DNA from: Catalinimonas alkaloidigena
Lineage (GTDB): Bacteria > Bacteroidota > Bacteroidia > Cytophagales > Cyclobacteriaceae
NCBI RefSeq assembly: GCF_029504655.1
Contig: NZ_JAQFIL010000001.1
Coordinates: forward strand, 5,399,001 to 5,463,000
Reading direction: 5' to 3'
Length of the DNA: 64,000 nucleotides
The notes beneath the pieces are model-generated. The model saw only the letters and a program-made list of their open reading frames with translations, did no database searches and had not been told where the DNA came from. This document shows positions 63,225 through 64,000 of this stretch, in pieces (position 1 is the stretch's first letter; each line of letters starts with the position of its first letter). A program made the translations under genes and the position numbers.

Positions 63225-64000
63225 TTAGTGTGCAAAAGCAGGTAGTGGCTTTATAGATTCTATCACTTTTTCTCCGATGGTGATCATTCGGGGAAAAGCT
63301 GCGGATGCCGCTCCTACGGCCGCTATGGTTTCTGCTGAAAGGGTAGCAGACACTGCGCCCGTATAAGCTGCCGCAGCAGCGGAGGCAGTTGCGATTTCCG
63401 GAAGTAGTAAAATAGCCAGCACCACTACCAGGGCTATACCCAAACCTGCTGAAATACAGAGCATTAGTTCTTGTTGTTCAGCCCTGTTGGATTTCCAGTA
63501 ATTATTTAAAAAGGGGGTTAAGGTAAGTTCAAAAGTATATTGGCGCATTTGCTTTCTTAACTCACCAGCCACTTTTTCCAATACTCTTTTAGGAACCATT
63601 TCCGGAGTGCCTACCGAATGAATCTCATAAAGGATCAAGCCATCCTGCCCTTTGCCCTCATTGTATCTGAGGGTAGGTTTATAACAAATCCATTCAAACT
63701 TAACAGGTTTTGAAGCACCTACATTGGTGAGTAGCGGAATAATTAACTGATTTTTATTAGGCTTCCATTTAGAGTAAACAATATCGATACCCGCAGGCCC
63801 AATTGAGGTTCCTGTTCTGATCTGTGCATCATGAATCTCTTTCTCTATATTGGGCTTGACCGCATTCTCCAGTATTTCTTTTTTTGATTCAAGGTCGCCA
63901 ATAATGGTTGATGAAGCCTGATCTGCTGAAGTTACTTCCAGCAGCTCAAAGACAATTTTATGATTACTAAAGCGTATTCCCAGCACATCTGGCTTGCGTA
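63225..64000 (-). CDS. Unknown protein with hydrophobic C-terminal region (partial at the right edge)
   Basis: At least 258 residues; the frame is open to base 64000 (RKPDVLGIRFSNHKIVFELL and on), so the N-terminus is outside. The visible start resembles the strand pattern of nuclease-like or toxin-associated domains (PDVLG-N-ELLEVTSADQ), a weak impression. Residues about 100-165 of the visible part are mixed (YEIHSVGTPEMVPKRVLEKV). A hydrophobic segment near residue 180 (LMLCISAGLGIALVVVLAIL) is followed by an alanine-rich stretch (ATASAAAAAYTGAVSATLSA), which may be one or two membrane helices. Not recognised. Confidence 0.55.
   Translation of the reverse strand, partial: RKPDVLGIRFSNHKIVFELLEVTSADQASSTIIGDLESKKEILENAVKPNIEKEIHDAQIRTGTSIGPAGIDIVYSKWKPNKNQLIIPLLTNVGASKPVKFEWICYKPTLRYNEGKGQDGLILYEIHSVGTPEMVPKRVLEKVAGELRKQMRQYTFELTLTPFLNNYWKSNRAEQQELMLCISAGLGIALVVVLAILLLPEIATASAAAAAYTGAVSATLSAETIAAVGAASAAFPRMITIGEKVIESIKPLPAFAH

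Noticed and set aside
1..64000. CRISPR arrays, tRNA or rRNA genes, insertion sequences, phage genes
   Set aside because: No regularly spaced repeats, tRNA-like TPsiC signatures, transposase or integrase motifs were seen.

Overview
The window looks like a chromosomal segment of a marine or polysaccharide-degrading Bacteroidota, probably Cytophagales-like. Evidence for this is three SusC/SusD pairs, FecI/FecR-type sigma/anti-sigma pairs, a hybrid two-component sensor, many lipoproteins and few recognisable Shine-Dalgarno sequences. I saw no rRNA, tRNA, CRISPR array or insertion sequence.

Region A (1-8051, all minus strand) is an envelope regulon. It holds a partial CotH-like lipoprotein, three YHYH-domain lipoproteins, a membrane-anchored unknown, a truncated arylsulfotransferase-like protein, a MORN/YwqK-type lipoprotein, an SCO1/SenC copper chaperone, a Spy/CpxP-like protein, a small anti-sigma-like protein and an ECF sigma factor. 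Four start regions in this block carry the same two-part element: GAGGGA, exactly 15 nt, then CGTC(T)(A/G). This has the form of an ECF promoter and is the best candidate here for an undescribed system. Part of the block was duplicated in tandem, leaving a 3' remnant of the Spy-like gene.

Region B (8653-10776) is a TetR-controlled operon: TetR regulator, CxxC carboxymuconolactone decarboxylase/AhpD-like protein, and a type II haloacid dehalogenase with an N-terminal export signal. Two near-identical 24-bp palindromes flank the tetR gene and are the likely operators.

Region C (11184-61622) is one very large polysaccharide utilisation locus with three arms. The left arm (minus) is sigma factor, FecR, STN-type SusC (broken by a one-base frameshift), SusD and three sulfatases, followed by a secreted xylose-isomerase-like TIM-barrel protein. 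The central arm (plus) is a 1385-residue hybrid two-component sensor, SusC without an STN domain, SusD, two heparinase II/III-like proteins, a DUF1961-like protein, a GH29 fucosidase and a third heparinase II/III-like protein. The right arm (minus, read from 61622 down) is sigma factor, FecR, STN-type SusC, SusD, five sulfatases (the first frameshifted) and a GH20 hexosaminidase. Eight sulfatases plus uronate-type lyases, fucosidase and hexosaminidase point to a sulfated, fucose-containing glycosaminoglycan such as fucosylated chondroitin sulfate. This substrate is an inference.

Region D (62184-64000) has a homocysteine S-methyltransferase family protein and a partial unknown protein with a hydrophobic C-terminal part that runs off the right edge.
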